Shown in pieces: positions 1 through 11,492 of a DNA stretch of 64,000 bases; positions within the stretch are counted from its first letter, which is position 1; every line of letters starts with the position of its first letter. This DNA is from Branchiostoma floridae (lineage: Eukaryota; Chordata; Leptocardii; Amphioxiformes; Branchiostomatidae), in contig NC_049988.1 of assembly GCF_000003815.2 (NCBI RefSeq), forward strand, positions 6,600,004 to 6,664,003, read 5' to 3'. The translations under genes were made by a program, and so were the position numbers. Below the pieces are notes generated by a model. The model saw nothing but the letters and a program-made list of their open reading frames with translations, was not told the DNA's origin and made no database searches.

Positions 1-647
1 AGGCGCAAGCAATCTGTCCCCTTCTCTTTGAAGGAAAATTACGAGCATAAAGTGTTTACGTTTTGTGTTATCTGGGACTCCTAATACGGTTATACGAAGC
101 GCCACACACGCTACATGTGCCGGTAATTCAATCAGGTCGCTGCAAACCAGTTTAGTGGAGATCCGGCGGCAGATTGGTTAGAAAGCCTGTTAAGCGTCTG
201 AGATACATTCTGTCGATTTCTCTTCTCTTATTCTGACCTACTTTGTTGTTATTTTTCATTGGTATGACAGTTGGTACGTGTTGCAGTATATCTACCAACG
301 CTGAGAAGGTTATACTTTCGGTAACGTTTCTATGTATGTTTGTGGATAGCATAACTGGAGAAGTTGTGTATGGATTTGTATGACGAAGATAGGTCGACAA
401 ATTGAAGAGAAAGTGTGATGGTGTACCCCTTGTATTTTCAATGGTACTGAACGACTGTTTTTAAGTCTCGTTTAAAATGAGTCTTTCTTCTGATTTTAAT
501 GGCAATATACTAAGCTTCATGTCTTCATATATATTGAATATTGACAATTATTATATTATTTCAAGACGTAATAACGGCAACGTAATGCGTGTACAATAAG
601 ATGTAAGATGCCAAAGATGAGCAACATACATCCGATACAACTGAAGA
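1..647. other. No gene seen
   Basis: AT-rich sequence with no splice-bounded open frame, RNA gene or repeat that I can support. The longest open frame (82 codons, minus strand, 152-400) has no recognisable motif. Confidence 0.5.
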
Positions 648-649
648 GA

Positions 650-1290
650 GACGGAGGATGCTCTAGGCTATTTGCTACATTGACCAACTACTCACTGAGT
701 CAAATTTAAGGTGCAGGTTCAACGTTATCATTCTACGTAAAGCTATACGTACACAGCAAAAGGAACTTTTATGTGTTCTTCTTATCTTTGGTCTCCCGGA
801 GACGGGGGGGGGGGGGGGTGCCCCTTATGCTAACTTCTCTATTCTCTACCAACTACTAACGGGGCCACATGAAAAGTATACTTTCAAAATTATTCTACGT
901 AAAGCTATACGTACATAACAGAACGAACCCCCACACGTCTTGTATATATGTAAATATGCGTTCTATTAACCCACTAAATTCACCTGTCCTGTCTTTTACA
1001 CACAGAAAATCAGTTTGTTTTCATTTCCCCTAGCATTTTTCCTTTATTTTCCCATGTCTATTTGTACTGGTCACTTGTATTGTAATTTACCCATGCGTAG
1101 TCTGCCAATAATCTCAAAAATTGAGGCTAGGCAGTACGAAAGAAGAAGAATGCGTTCTTGTCTTTGGTCTGACGGAGACGGGGGGCGCCTTAGGCTAACT
1201 TTTACATTTGACCAACTACTCACAAAGTCACCTGTAAAGTGCAGTTTCAAGATTATTCTACGTAAGGTTATACGTACGCACCAAAAGAAA
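650..1290 (+). repeat. Degenerate tandem repeat, three copies
   Basis: Three related blocks of roughly 125-145 bp are seen at about 650-772, 773-915 and 1148-1290. Each has an oligo-G segment after GGAGAC, the words CCAACTACT and TTATTCTACGTAA, and then a TATACGTAC core. The second block carries an uninterrupted run of 15 G at 804-818. The copies differ by many substitutions, so the array is old. No coding frame runs through it consistently. Confidence 0.6.
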
Positions 1291-2019
1291 CTTTAATGTG
1301 TTCTGTGTCCTTGGCCTTTTTTTCTAAAGCCGTAATGTTCGCCCAATTCCATATGTTGAAATCGAAGGTAAAGCCATTCCGACTGAGTGCACAGAGACTG
1401 CACGCACAAACCCATTAGCCGGAACGAGCCAGAGTCAAAGTGACACCTGCGGCCTGTAACTTCTGATAGGGAGAGATTGAACTGGGACGGTAGGTTTCAA
1501 AGGAAAAGTATTGCTGATCGTGACTTCGCTATGTCAGAAAAAATCATACCAGACAGCATGGAGTAACAATGCCGATATATAGTGGTATGCGGGGTATACA
1601 GTGGATGAGAAATGCGCACGCAAGCAAATAAGCCAAAGTGATATTAGAATAGAATTTCTTATACCTTGGTGTGATGCACACTAAACTTTTTTTTTTACAT
1701 TTATACATTGTTCATCACGAAAAGCAAAGATGTTGACTGAATTTTGGACTGTACTCATTGGCCTTTTTCTTAGGAATTTGACCCTCTTTACTGATGCGTA
1801 TTGATATTTGGGGCGTGTGACGTCAGGATTGGGTCAAAAGTGAAAAGAAGTTGATACCTGCCACCGTCCGGGTCGAAAATGCAGTGAGACATTTTTGTTT
1901 GTTTTCAATGAAAACTTAGAAAATCGAAAATTAATCGACAAAACTTGAAAATAAGAGATTGAAAATAAGAAAATAACTAAACACTACAGGAATCAACAGT
2001 TCCTACCTGGTCTGACGAA
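1291..2019. other. No gene seen
   Basis: Intergenic-looking sequence with short homopolymers and no convincing exon, tRNA or mobile element. Confidence 0.45.
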
Positions 2020-2176
2020 CTCTATTCTGTTCCATTCCATTCTTTTCTATTCTATTCTATTCTATTCTATTCTATTCTATTCTATTCTATTCTATTCTAT
2101 TCCATTCCATTCTATTCTATTCCAGTCAATTGTATTCTATCCTATTCTATTCTATTCTATTCTAAATTCTATTCTA
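2020..2176 (+). repeat. Pentanucleotide microsatellite (TATTC)n
   Basis: About 150 bp of ATTCT/TTCCA-type pentamers, purest at 2046-2100 and interrupted by TTCCATTCCAT variants on both sides. A five-base period cannot be tolerated inside a coding exon, so this is intergenic or intronic. Confidence 0.95.
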
Positions 2177-2959
2177 CAGTCTATACAAGTACGTGCATCA
2201 GGTATTTTCAACTTGTCTGTCAGAGACTGTTTTAAATTTATGTATCTGTCTTTTAGCTCGAATCCGTTTACAGCAGGGTTACGCCTCGCACGGTTAACTC
2301 ATCCAGATGACATTCAAAGGTAGCATGTCACACGCATGGATGATGTATCATTCGTGTCCAAATACTCGACTGAAATTATCTGTGGCATATTACTGGCTCC
2401 ATACTCATGGCTAGCATGCCATGCTAAATGGTGATATTATTCATAGAGTTGGGGAACTGAAATGTCAAGCTGTCTTTATCAAGAGTTTGAAATCATGTTT
2501 TGGTGCATATTCGGAGGGGAGGGGGGGGGTGGGGGTTGTTGAAGTGAAGTAAAATTGTCAGGAGAAAGTTGAGAATTGATAAAACAATTGGGATTATGAA
2601 GCGAGCAGGATAACTTCTATTGATAAAAAAAGTGAATGTGTATAAAGTATATATGTATAGTGAAATCCATTGCTGATTTAATCTCTAAAATAACCTGTGG
2701 CATTATAGTAACTAGTATTTGTGACAACCATCCTTTAATCTAGACGGGGGACGCTACAAACTTCCTACAAATTATGACTTATTGCTTCAAGAGTCACGTG
2801 TTCTATTTGCATAGGGTGACGTAATGTAAGTATTTAGTCATTCATTCATTCACAAGAACTGGCGTTGTTCGGTCGAAAATTGTGTAATTTCGCAATTAAA
2901 GTTTATTACTACTACAGTTTGTTGTAGTAAAGTTGTTTGCTGTTATTGGTTATTTTTAG
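2177..2959. other. No gene seen; G-run at about 2518-2530
   Basis: Nothing convincing apart from a guanine-rich stretch (GGGGAGGGGGGGGG type) near 2516-2530. The last bases (TATTTTTAG) form the putative acceptor of the exon candidate that follows. Confidence 0.45.
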
Positions 2960-3168
2960 AGTTCAATGTGGACTTCATTTGTCAACACTTGGCATATATC
3001 TTTCCTCCCCGCATCCTGTATTTGCCAGCTGCACCCACAACAAGTTTGGCGTTAGCAGATAGCGTTGACAAGAAAGGAAGTTCAAACTTCCAGATCTTCT
3101 ATGATTGTGACATTTCTCTTGGCAAACTTTCACCATGGAAATATTTTCTTTACATCAAAAACAACAAG
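2960..3168 (+). CDS. Candidate internal exon, unknown protein
   Basis: The segment is open in one frame over its whole length. It is preceded by a pyrimidine-rich acceptor (TTATTTTTAG) and ends AACAAG followed by GTAACG, a plausible donor. In that frame it enters with two bases of a split codon and leaves in phase 0. The predicted peptide is about 69 residues; it begins around FNVDFICQHLAYIF, contains a PPRILYLPAAP stretch, and ends with an aromatic-rich segment (SPWKYFLYIKNNK). Base composition is less AT-biased than the flanks, as expected for coding sequence. I do not recognise the family. No neighbouring exon of matching phase was found, so it could also be a decayed exon or a chance open frame. 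Confidence 0.35.
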
Positions 3169-5399
3169 GTAACGATTGTGTTTCATCAAAAGTCATGGGG
3201 GTGAAGACTAAGGAAGCTTTGCCTTACGCAATGTAGAAGTTTCTAAAACAACCGGTTGCAAACGGTCAGGTAGCATACACTAACCTTTGTCAATGACTGG
3301 AGCAATCTACGAACAATATCAACTATGTAAAATAACGTTGAAATAATAATTAGATGCTGAGCATTGAGTCTTGTAACGTATATTATCATGAAAATTATAT
3401 TCCATTTATTGTAGGTACTGTATTCATTTCGTAAAGAGGGTACTTGTTTTATTTCAGCATTCGAGAGGTGTACAAAGTGATACAAGTGCGTACAAGGAGA
3501 CTAGTACAATTTACCAAGGCAAGTTCTCAACTAGAGTGAAGACATTGTTGTCACTTTAACTGACAAACTAATTTCACTTCTACAACTACAGCCATATGGT
3601 TACTTGTACCTCACAAGTAGCATAATTTCTCATACTTCCTCGTCATGTTAATTGTATCCTCAAAGTTTCGGAGGGAAAATTTTTGATTTTTTTTAAATCA
3701 GGCAAACAATTAATGAGGGCGCTGATGTCACCCATAAAACTTCTTTGGTACGTCCTAAGAAAGAAAAATTACACTGTCGGTACTAGTCCTTGGGTATTGA
3801 CTGGCCGGCTAATAAGGTTGGCAAAAACGTTTAAGCCTCCTTGAGTCCAGCTGCGACTCTTCTAAATGGAGGACGCGCATTAATCGATTTCAACTCGAAG
3901 GTGCTACCTACGTAACAAGTTCAAAGAGTGGGCTAATTGATGATGGCCCTTTCCTCTAATAGACCATTAGCCAAACCACTTCTAGAGGTTAGAAGTGCTG
4001 TTAAAAGTTTGGAAAAATAGATCGCGAAGAGCTGGGGTAGGGGTCATTGACCGCACGTTCAAACTCAAGTGGAATATCGTTAACCCAGAAACATCCCCAG
4101 GCGTAAATGCTACAAGGACATAGATCTTTAAGCACATGCAAATCATTCAGAAAACGTACGTAAATGAACAATTACGCATACTTAAAGTTTTGCGTAAATA
4201 TTGGATTTCATGATCCAGAAAATCCTTTTGTGACTGTATTAGCTGTAATATGATTTTTTCTTACATTTCTATTATTGTTAAAATTAGAGTTCATCAGGTC
4301 CCCCCCAAATTTGCAGTTTTTGAAATATGATTTTTTTCTGTTCTGAATATGTACTCTGTACCCTTATAGTTGGACCACATACCGTTATTTGAATCACAAA
4401 AAAGTTGCTGTCTCTGAGTGTTAAGGGATCTTAAGCCTGTCAAGACACAAAGAGTTCCTTGTCTTAGATATTACATGAAGGCAAGCTGACATTTTAATCA
4501 AGACCGACGTAGTCGCCTTGAGCGATTGTTCCTCTTCCGGTTTATGCGAATTCTAAACCTTCTCAAGGAATCATTCAGTGACTTAAGTGACTCAAAGACA
4601 GTTGTATGACGAATTGATGTGTGACAAGATTCTTAAAGAGATTAAATCTTAAGACATCACCAGGGGCAACTAAAAGATACTGAGATCTAAGAAGATACGT
4701 ACAGGTTTGTTGTTGACATGCAAGTTTTCTGAAATGATGTTTGATAGACCAGCAACAACATTTCGAAGTGTCATTCGTATGTTGAGGCAAAGTTCATGTA
4801 CAAAAGGCGCAATCAAAAATGCATTTCTTGCTACTGAAAGGGTCGTTACTTTCATATGTTGATGCAAATGGCATGTGCATGCTACCATTAGCCATGTGTA
4901 ATATTATTGGAGGAGCAAACCCTTACTGTGTATAAATAGGAAAATATGTCAAAAATGTTCAAAAAGTAGCGTAAAGAACATACTAGTATTGTAATATTTT
5001 AATAGTTTTATATACCTGTATGTCACTACATTTATATCCACTTGTTTACATGTATGGATTTAGAAGACATTACGAAAGGCAGTGTACTATAAATTTATTG
5101 ACATATTGTGTCAATGATTGTTGCAACGATGTAACAATAGGTGCTACTATACCTGAAAATGGTATGAAGCATTGAGGGGGTGGGGAGAAGTTCAAACCAA
5201 CGAAAAGGTAAGACAAAGAAAGCCTAGCCTACCCATGTAAAGCCAGATGTTTTATGCAATAACATGCCACAAGCCACAGAACTTTTCTCAAAGAACACTA
5301 ATGCAAGGCAACGACTATAAGAACGCATTGCGAATGTGCTTTTGAATAAACGACTTTTTTTAGAGCAATGCGTGGATTTGTATTGCCATAATGGTGAGG
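3169..5399. other. No gene seen, possibly intronic
   Basis: About 2.2 kb of AT-rich DNA with no exon that has both splice signals. If 2960-3168 and 5984-6212 belong to one gene this would be intron, but their phases do not join directly. Confidence 0.4.
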
Positions 5400-5585
5400 A
5401 TGGGTTGGCCCTGAACCCAAGGGTAATGAGTTTGAATTATATGAAATGTCCCGGATGTTATCCTCTTGGGAATGGCACTTTACACGACTTTCCCCACTCC
5501 ACTCAAGGGAAGTAAAAGGCGGTTGAATAAGATGATTAGGTACCATCTTCCAATGCCGTACCCTAAGTGGATAACAACTTACTGC
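5400..5585 (+). repeat. tRNA-derived SINE, degenerate body
   Basis: The stretch near 5462-5510 (CTCTTGGGAATGGCACTTTA, then ACGACTTTCCCCACTCCACT) matches the body shared by the SINE copies at 34118, 58255 and 27455 (minus) in this window. The upstream part contains a weak B-box-like GAGTTTGAATT. No clear A box remains. Confidence 0.5.
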
Positions 5586-5662
5586 CCCCAACGACCTTAA
5601 AAGAAAGGCTATGAGAATACCTTAACCTATCTAGTACCTACCACAACAATGCAACAAACGTA

Positions 5663-5951
5663 TTCTTAATGAGACTTCCGACAACTTTATGACCTTTCCC
5701 GGAAGGTACCAACCCAGGAAATATCGTCACAGGTGACTAAAACCGCCTCTAACATAGCTTCAGTAAGTACATTTTGTAATTCAAAACGAACACATTTTTG
5801 TAGTGCAGTCCGCCAAAAAGTTTCTTAATGAGACTTTTAACAGTTTATTGATGAGTCTTTCAACAACTTTCTGAACTTTCCCGGAAGGTACCAACTCAGG
5901 AAATGTCGTCACAGGTGACTAAAACCGCCTCTAACATAGCTTCAGTAAGTT
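5663..5951 (+). repeat. Imperfect tandem duplication, about 110-130 bp
   Basis: Copy 1 is about 5663-5768 and copy 2 about 5822-5951. Both contain CTTTCCCGGAAGGTACCAAC, GTCACAGGTGACTAAAACC and CTAACATAGCTTCAGTAAGT in the same order; copy 2 has an extra 20 bp near its start. The GTCACAGGTGAC core is a palindrome. GTAAGT after CTTCA resembles a splice donor, but no open frame reaches it. Confidence 0.7.
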
Positions 5952-5983
5952 GTCAATCACGCCTCCGAGGTTTGACCTTACAG

Positions 5984-6212
5984 AAATTTGGAAAGGTCCC
6001 AATGGGCGGAAGTTGTCTCTCGAGAGCCACATGGACTGGCTAATGAGCTGATTTTGTGCTGGGAAGGTACCCTTAAGAAATATGACGGACCTTTGGTGTC
6101 AGCCGTGTCCGTTAAGAAGTCTACGGATTACGTGATGATTGATACTATGCCGGAAGACGTTGGTTCCAAGAAAACAGTACATGGCAGAATCTTGGTTTTG
6201 AAGAAGTTTTGA
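5984..6212 (+). CDS. Candidate terminal exon, unknown protein
   Basis: A pyrimidine-rich tract ending TTACAG precedes an open frame that runs about 75 codons to a TGA at 6210-6212. The first base after the acceptor completes a split codon. The peptide is charged and not obviously repetitive, with segments such as SQWAEVVSREPHGLANELI and VDYV-like STDYVMIDTMPEDV, and ends in a basic tail (HGRILVLKKF). An AATAAA hexamer lies about 245 bp downstream near 6456, a reasonable polyadenylation signal. It has the shape of a last coding exon plus 3' UTR. I do not recognise the family, and no upstream exon was found with a matching phase. Confidence 0.35.
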
Positions 6213-6800
6213 AGAAATTTTCACTCGCTATAGCTGGTATTACCTTTAATGAAACAACACTAGTTTATCACCTACATTAAAACAACACTACTAGTAGGTA
6301 CCTCTATGTATAATTTTATCAGGTCCGTGAATGACTGAAAGATAAACTGCAGCTAGGTGTTGCTTTTTACAATGCAGAACCAAACAAAGATAACAGACAG
6401 ACATTGAAAACAAACGATAATCGAAACATCGGTCTTATTCAAATCCTTTGATGTTAATAAAGGACGTACTGTTTTGCATTGTTGTAGCATGTATATGTTT
6501 TACGTAAATCATTTATACATACATTGTATTTACTGTTTAGTTAAATATGAAAAGATTGATGTATGTTTAAGTATTCAATCATTATCCATAGCCTGATATC
6601 ATAGTGTTTGAGTTTTATAGTTGATCAGATATGATTCATTGAGAAGTAAGTGAAAAAAGAAATGAAACTTTAACATGGAAAGCATGCTGAGACACAAATC
6701 TTGGTTAAGAACAAGACAGCCAGGCATAGATCACCGACAACCAAATTTCATGATAGCTTGCTCGCTAATAGTTGTTGGCTCGACTTACGGGTGGCGGTAA
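6213..6800 (+). other. Possible 3' UTR and flanking sequence
   Basis: It contains a canonical AATAAA near 6456 in GTTAATAAAGG. Otherwise no gene or repeat is visible. Confidence 0.3.
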
Positions 6801-6943
6801 ATGTTGGATAATTTGCACAAATTACTTTGGTGTCAGCGAAAAGGGCACCGTTTGTTCCTGGCTATTGAGTATGGCAGAACTAAAAAGAATCCAAAGGGCA
6901 AAGTTGTGAAAGGAGATATAAAACATCAATTGCACTGTATGCT
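6801..6943 (+). other. Open frame running into an assembly gap
   Basis: From ATG at 6801 a frame stays open for 47 codons until the N run at 6944. The final residues are basic (KKNPKGKVVKGDIKHQ). It may be part of an exon truncated by the gap, but there is no independent support. Confidence 0.15.
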
Positions 6944-7530
6944 NNNNNNNNNNNNNNNNNNNNNNNNNNNNNNNNNNNNNNNNNNNNNNNNNNNNNNNNN
7001 NNNNNNNNNNNNNNNNNNNNNNNNNNNNNNNNNNNNNNNNNNNNNNNNNNNNNNNNNNNNNNNNNNNNNNNNNNNNNNNNNNNNNNNNNNNNNNNNNNNN
7101 NNNNNNNNNNNNNNNNNNNNNNNNNNNNNNNNNNNNNNNNNNNNNNNNNNNNNNNNNNNNNNNNNNNNNNNNNNNNNNNNNNNNNNNNNNNNNNNNNNNN
7201 NNNNNNNNNNNNNNNNNNNNNNNNNNNNNNNNNNNNNNNNNNNNNNNNNNNNNNNNNNNNNNNNNNNNNNNNNNNNNNNNNNNNNNNNNNNNNNNNNNNN
7301 NNNNNNNNNNNNNNNNNNNNNNNNNNNNNNNNNNNNNNNNNNNNNNNNNNNNNNNNNNNNNNNNNNNNNNNNNNNNNNNNNNNNNNNNNNNNNNNNNNNN
7401 NNNNNNNNNNNNNNNNNNNNNNNNNNNNNNNNNNNNNNNNNNNNNNNNNNNNNNNNNNNNNNNNNNNNNNNNNNNNNNNNNNNNNNNNNNNNNNNNNNNN
7501 NNNNNNNNNNNNNNNNNNNNNNNNNNNNNN
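6944..7530. other. Assembly gap (587 N)
   Basis: The sequence is unknown. The non-round length suggests an estimated gap size. Confidence 1.
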
Positions 7531-7804
7531 AAAAAAAATCTTTCTGAAAGGGAAGGGGAAGACGGCAGGCAGCCGAAAAGCCGCGATTAAGTCATAGGAC
7601 TTTAACCTATGTCCATGTATTTGTAAAAACAATTTTTCATATTTTTTCGTTATTAATAAAGACTATTAGTATGTGAAATCTGTCAACATTTTGCACTCAA
7701 CTGCCAAACAGATCTCTCAAATTTCTTATTTTTAATGCTCTCATGGCACTGACTGTGTGCCCTCAATCAACAAGGGACAAATAATCCTAGCACCAAAGGT
7801 GGCC

Positions 7805-8392
7805 ACAAAAGGTCGTTGGTCTTTTGGTCCTTTATTACTATTGGCATCTTCCAACCGGGATACAGTTGACCTCATTCCTAGGGGCGTTGCAAAAAAAATC
7901 CATTTACAGGTCACAAAAATGACCCAGGAAAGGTCGTTGGTCTTTTGGTGATTTACTACTATCGTCATCTTCCAACCGGGATACACTTGACCTCAGTCCT
8001 GGGAGCGTTGCGAAAAAATCCATGTACAGGTCACAGGTCATGTTGTCAAAGTGGCTCAGGAAAGGTCGTTAGTCTTTTGGTGTTTTATTACTGTTGACAT
8101 CTTCCAACTGGGATACAATTGGCCTCAGTCCTGGGGGCGTTGCAAAAAAAATCAATGTACAGGCCACAGGTCGTGTAGTCAATGACACCAAGGCTGATGA
8201 CTAATGGGATACAATTGGCCTCAGTCCTGGGGGCGTTGCAAAAAATCAATGTACAGGCCACAAGTCGTGTAGTCAATGACACCAAGGCTGATGACTAATG
8301 GGATACAATTGGCCTCAGTCCTGGGGGTGTTGCGAAAAAAAAACATGTACAGTCCTGTAGTCAAGGACACCGGGGCTGATGACTAATGGCTG
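7805..8392 (+). repeat. Complex tandem array, units of about 95 and 125-130 bp
   Basis: Starting with GGTCGTTGGTCTTTTGG, an array of related units follows. The first three (from about 7812, 7931 and 8064) contain GGTCGTTRGTCTTTTGG, CATCTTCCAAC and GGGATACA. The later ones (from about 8206 and 8299) are shorter, keep GGGATACAATTGGCCTCAG and CTGGGGGCGTTGC, and add GACACCAAGGCTGATGACTAA. The middle 94 bp units are nearly identical, so amplification is recent there and older at the left edge. Confidence 0.8.
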
Positions 8393-8436
8393 TGTAGATT
8401 ATCAGACCCAGTGGGCCCATTAATGGTATAATTGGG

Positions 8437-8730
8437 ATATCTGGGATAAACATCTGCGCACCAGTGGTGTCGAGCCAAGCTGCCTGTGGACATTTCAGCA
8501 GATGCGTTCTGACAAGGGATGTGTACCTAAAGGTGATACACATCTCACTGCACTTGGGGTACTGGTGCGGCACTGCTGGGTTCGAAGATTACTCGACGAA
8601 TTTCTGTGATAAAAATGAATTTTCTAACGTTTTTCTTACGATATCTGGGATAACCATCTGCGAACCAGTGGTGTCGAGTTAAGCTGCCTGTTGGACATTT
8701 CAGCAGATGCGTTCTGACAGGGAATGTGTG
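8437..8730 (+). repeat. Direct repeat of about 90 bp split by a MITE fragment
   Basis: Copies at about 8437-8527 and 8640-8728 share GATATCTGGGATAA, CCAGTGGTGTCGAG and CATTTCAGCAGATGCGTTCT. The DNA between them is a piece of a Harbinger-like MITE, annotated separately. Confidence 0.75.
8531..8638 (+). mobile_element. Truncated PIF/Harbinger-like MITE (left half)
   Basis: After a TAA at 8528-8530 comes AGGTGATACACATCTCACTG, then GCGGCACTGCTG and GGTTCGAAGA. This is the left end of the family seen complete at 18620-18865 and 55683-55921. The right inverted repeat is absent; the fragment stops where the second copy of the flanking 90 bp repeat begins. Confidence 0.55.
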
Positions 8731-8800
8731 CTAGGGCTGGGTGCCGGTACAGAAAATTCAGGTCCATGTACGGTCTTGGTCAAGAGTCGTGGGCCTAGCG
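8731..8800 (+). repeat. Fragment of a dispersed repeat (GGTACCGGTAC family)
   Basis: CTAGGGCTGGGTGCCGGTAC followed by AGAAAATTCAGGTCC also occurs in variant form at 14750-14830 and 59688-59790. Those copies extend into GGTCCGGAC...CCTGGACC and ATTGTCTGTGGAAA. The TAGGGCTGGG start resembles hAT-type termini, but no partner end is visible here. Confidence 0.45.
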
Positions 8801-11220
8801 GGCAGATTGAAATAAGTGTCGGCCTAAATTTTTAGATAGGACGGCGCAAATCTTCATTAATATAACCCTTTGGCCACACACTTGTGTGAGCACAGCAGCC
8901 AATGGTGCGTACATCAGCATATGTGCGGGAGTTCAACTAAAGCATTCTAACGCCTGTTGTACCTTGTATGCGTCGTACGTGGCACAGATGACCGGGTATT
9001 CACACATGTATTACCATGCGCGTGGTTCTCTCAAATTGACCTAGAAAAACTGATAGCATTCCAAAAATAGTTCCATTATGGGAGCCGCGTCAAATTAGCG
9101 GGAACACGTAACAGATGTAGGAGCCATATCACTTATCATCAAAAGCATATCAGATTCCATTTTTGAGAGGTACTTTGTCGGGTGCACTTTATATCATTTT
9201 TCATTAACCCTTATGAACGCAAGATGGCTGCGGCAAAACCTTGTTTCTTTAGTTTAAACCGTTATATTTTACTAGACAATCTAACTTTATAATTATGCTT
9301 ATACAAAAATGTTTCAATAAATGGCAAAAAAACTCTATCTTTTGCGTCCCGATGGATAAAAGCATGTATCAATTCTCGTTAGAAAATAGAGATGGAATAA
9401 GTTTGGACAAATTGTTAGGCATTGAGGCAAAAGGCATTTTCCTACGTATACAATGTTTGTTGTTTTGAGCATGTATTCCAAACTTACACTTTGGAGAAGT
9501 GAACCTATCACTAAATATAAAAAATAGCTGTTATCCGTAATTTTACTTCATATTTGCAGTATATCCATTATTTATGTATTTCAGACATACAAATTCTGCT
9601 GGTAAAGCAACATGAAATTCTATTTGAGAAAAGATGCCACACTGGCAAATAGGACTTTAACTGTCAGTTTTGCTATTCATCAAACTTTCTAGCTCGTGAG
9701 CATCAATCAAATTAGTTGTCAAATGGTTATCATGCACGTATTGCCCATAATGAACAAGCTTTCAAAGGTTCAACGTTAAAAATTACCTTCTAACACTAAG
9801 GGCACCCGACAATCGAAAGGCCACCTAACATTTACCCCATACATCCAGGGTAAACGTTATGGGGGACGCTGAATACCAAAGTAATGATTCTGCCTTTGCA
9901 ACACGATTTGGAATTGCAAAGCAGCGCCTTAAGATATCGTTTAGTAAAACCTGAGCTATAGCAAAGGTGACCCCCGGTCGATTCAAGCTGTTGCAAAGGG
10001 CAGAGAGGGTCACTGCACATCCCCATTTTAGCGATTTGGGGTATCACTTTGGGTTTCGTCGTGCCTTGGTTAGCTGGTATATGATTATCTTAGTAAATCA
10101 GCATTTGATTCAATTTTAATCAGATCAAAATCATGAATTTGGAACCAAGCAAAGCACATCATACAAATGCTTTTGACAGCAAAAGCATTCATATCTATTT
10201 TCGAAGCACCTTGTAAAGACTGATCTGCTTACATTTTTCCATGCTTGATGAGATGTTTTCAAGGCCTTTTGAGATAATTTAAAAAATATCATGAAATTTT
10301 TTCAGGAAATCTTGAGATGTATAAATAAATTTTGAGATAAGTAAAAAAAATCTCGATATGCTTTGACAACATATCTCAAGCATGCACAGATGTCAGCAGA
10401 TGAGTTTATGAAGAAGTGGACCAAAAAATGCGACCTATTTCATTTACATTTACAGTACCTTTCATGACTTTTCCCAGTGGGAAGTAGTCGTTATTTATCA
10501 ACAGGTCATGTGGAAATGCATCGTAAATAGGTCGTAAGTTCGCTACGTGTTGACGCGCCTTCTCGGCTCCTGCACTGATCCCGACCCATTATTGTATCAT
10601 TACGCGAGAGCGCTCGCTTTCCATCCAAACGGAATCTCTAAGTGATTGGAACACCGGTTGAATTCCACCAGAAATGCATCCGAAAATGAGTTGGTAACAC
10701 CTGGGAATAGGTAACCTGATGCGAACCTGAAACCCACAGCTCACAGAACACAGGACTCACAAAATAAGGTGATTTTTCATTTCGTTTCAAACGCATTATC
10801 CATTGTAGACTTTGAAAGTGAAGTAGAGCACTGTTGAATCTATACAACTAAAATGAATTTTCGGTTTCAGGCATCCTGAAATGAAATAAAGGATAACTCT
10901 TTCTGGTATCAGTACAGTCGAAAGATGGAAGAAAACACGCAGACTTTTTGTTTCAAATATCATAGATCTAACACCGTTATATAAGGACAATGCATTACAC
11001 TTTTGCAACTCCAGTGCACTTTCGTACTTATCCAACTGTCACCTTTTTAAAAACAGTTTATAATAAAGTATTAGATATCTATGTCAACTGCACAGGTATA
11101 TTTTTGTAGGTAATATATTTTATTATTTGTTTCTTCATTCACTCATCTCTTTAATTATTTCCGAACTTTATTTTGTATTTTTAGGTACGAAAGCAAAACA
11201 TGTTTCTCCCCTGATCTTCT
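8801..11220. other. No gene seen
   Basis: About 2.4 kb without a supportable exon or RNA gene. At 10255-10385 the word TGAGAT/ATCTCA recurs on both strands around a short inverted arrangement. Open frames of 60-80 codons at 9825-11035 overlap each other on one strand and have no motif. Confidence 0.45.
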
Positions 11221-11492
11221 TAAACATAGCTGAACATGGTAAATATGGATTGTTATAGATATATGACTAATGTCCCTCCAGTAATGCACACCTTATAGTC
11301 AAACCATGCCATAAACATAGCTGAACATGGTAAATATGGATTGTTATAGATATATGACTAATGTCCCTCCAGTAATGCACACCTTATAGTCAAACCATGC
11401 CATAAACATAGCTGAACATGGTAAATATGGATTGTTATAGATATATGACTAATGTCCCTCCAGTAATGCACACCTTATAGTCAAACCATGCC
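11221..11492 (+). repeat. 91 bp tandem repeat, three copies
   Basis: Three essentially identical 91 bp units start at 11222, 11313 and 11404. Each runs from AAACATAGCTGAACATGG to CAAACCATGCC. The lack of differences means very recent amplification or an assembly duplication. A T-rich, AT-dominated unit with no coding frame. Confidence 0.95.

Noticed and set aside
6801-7632. ORFs of about 250 codons on both strands
   Set aside because: Most of their length is an N gap; only about 47 real codons exist on the plus strand.
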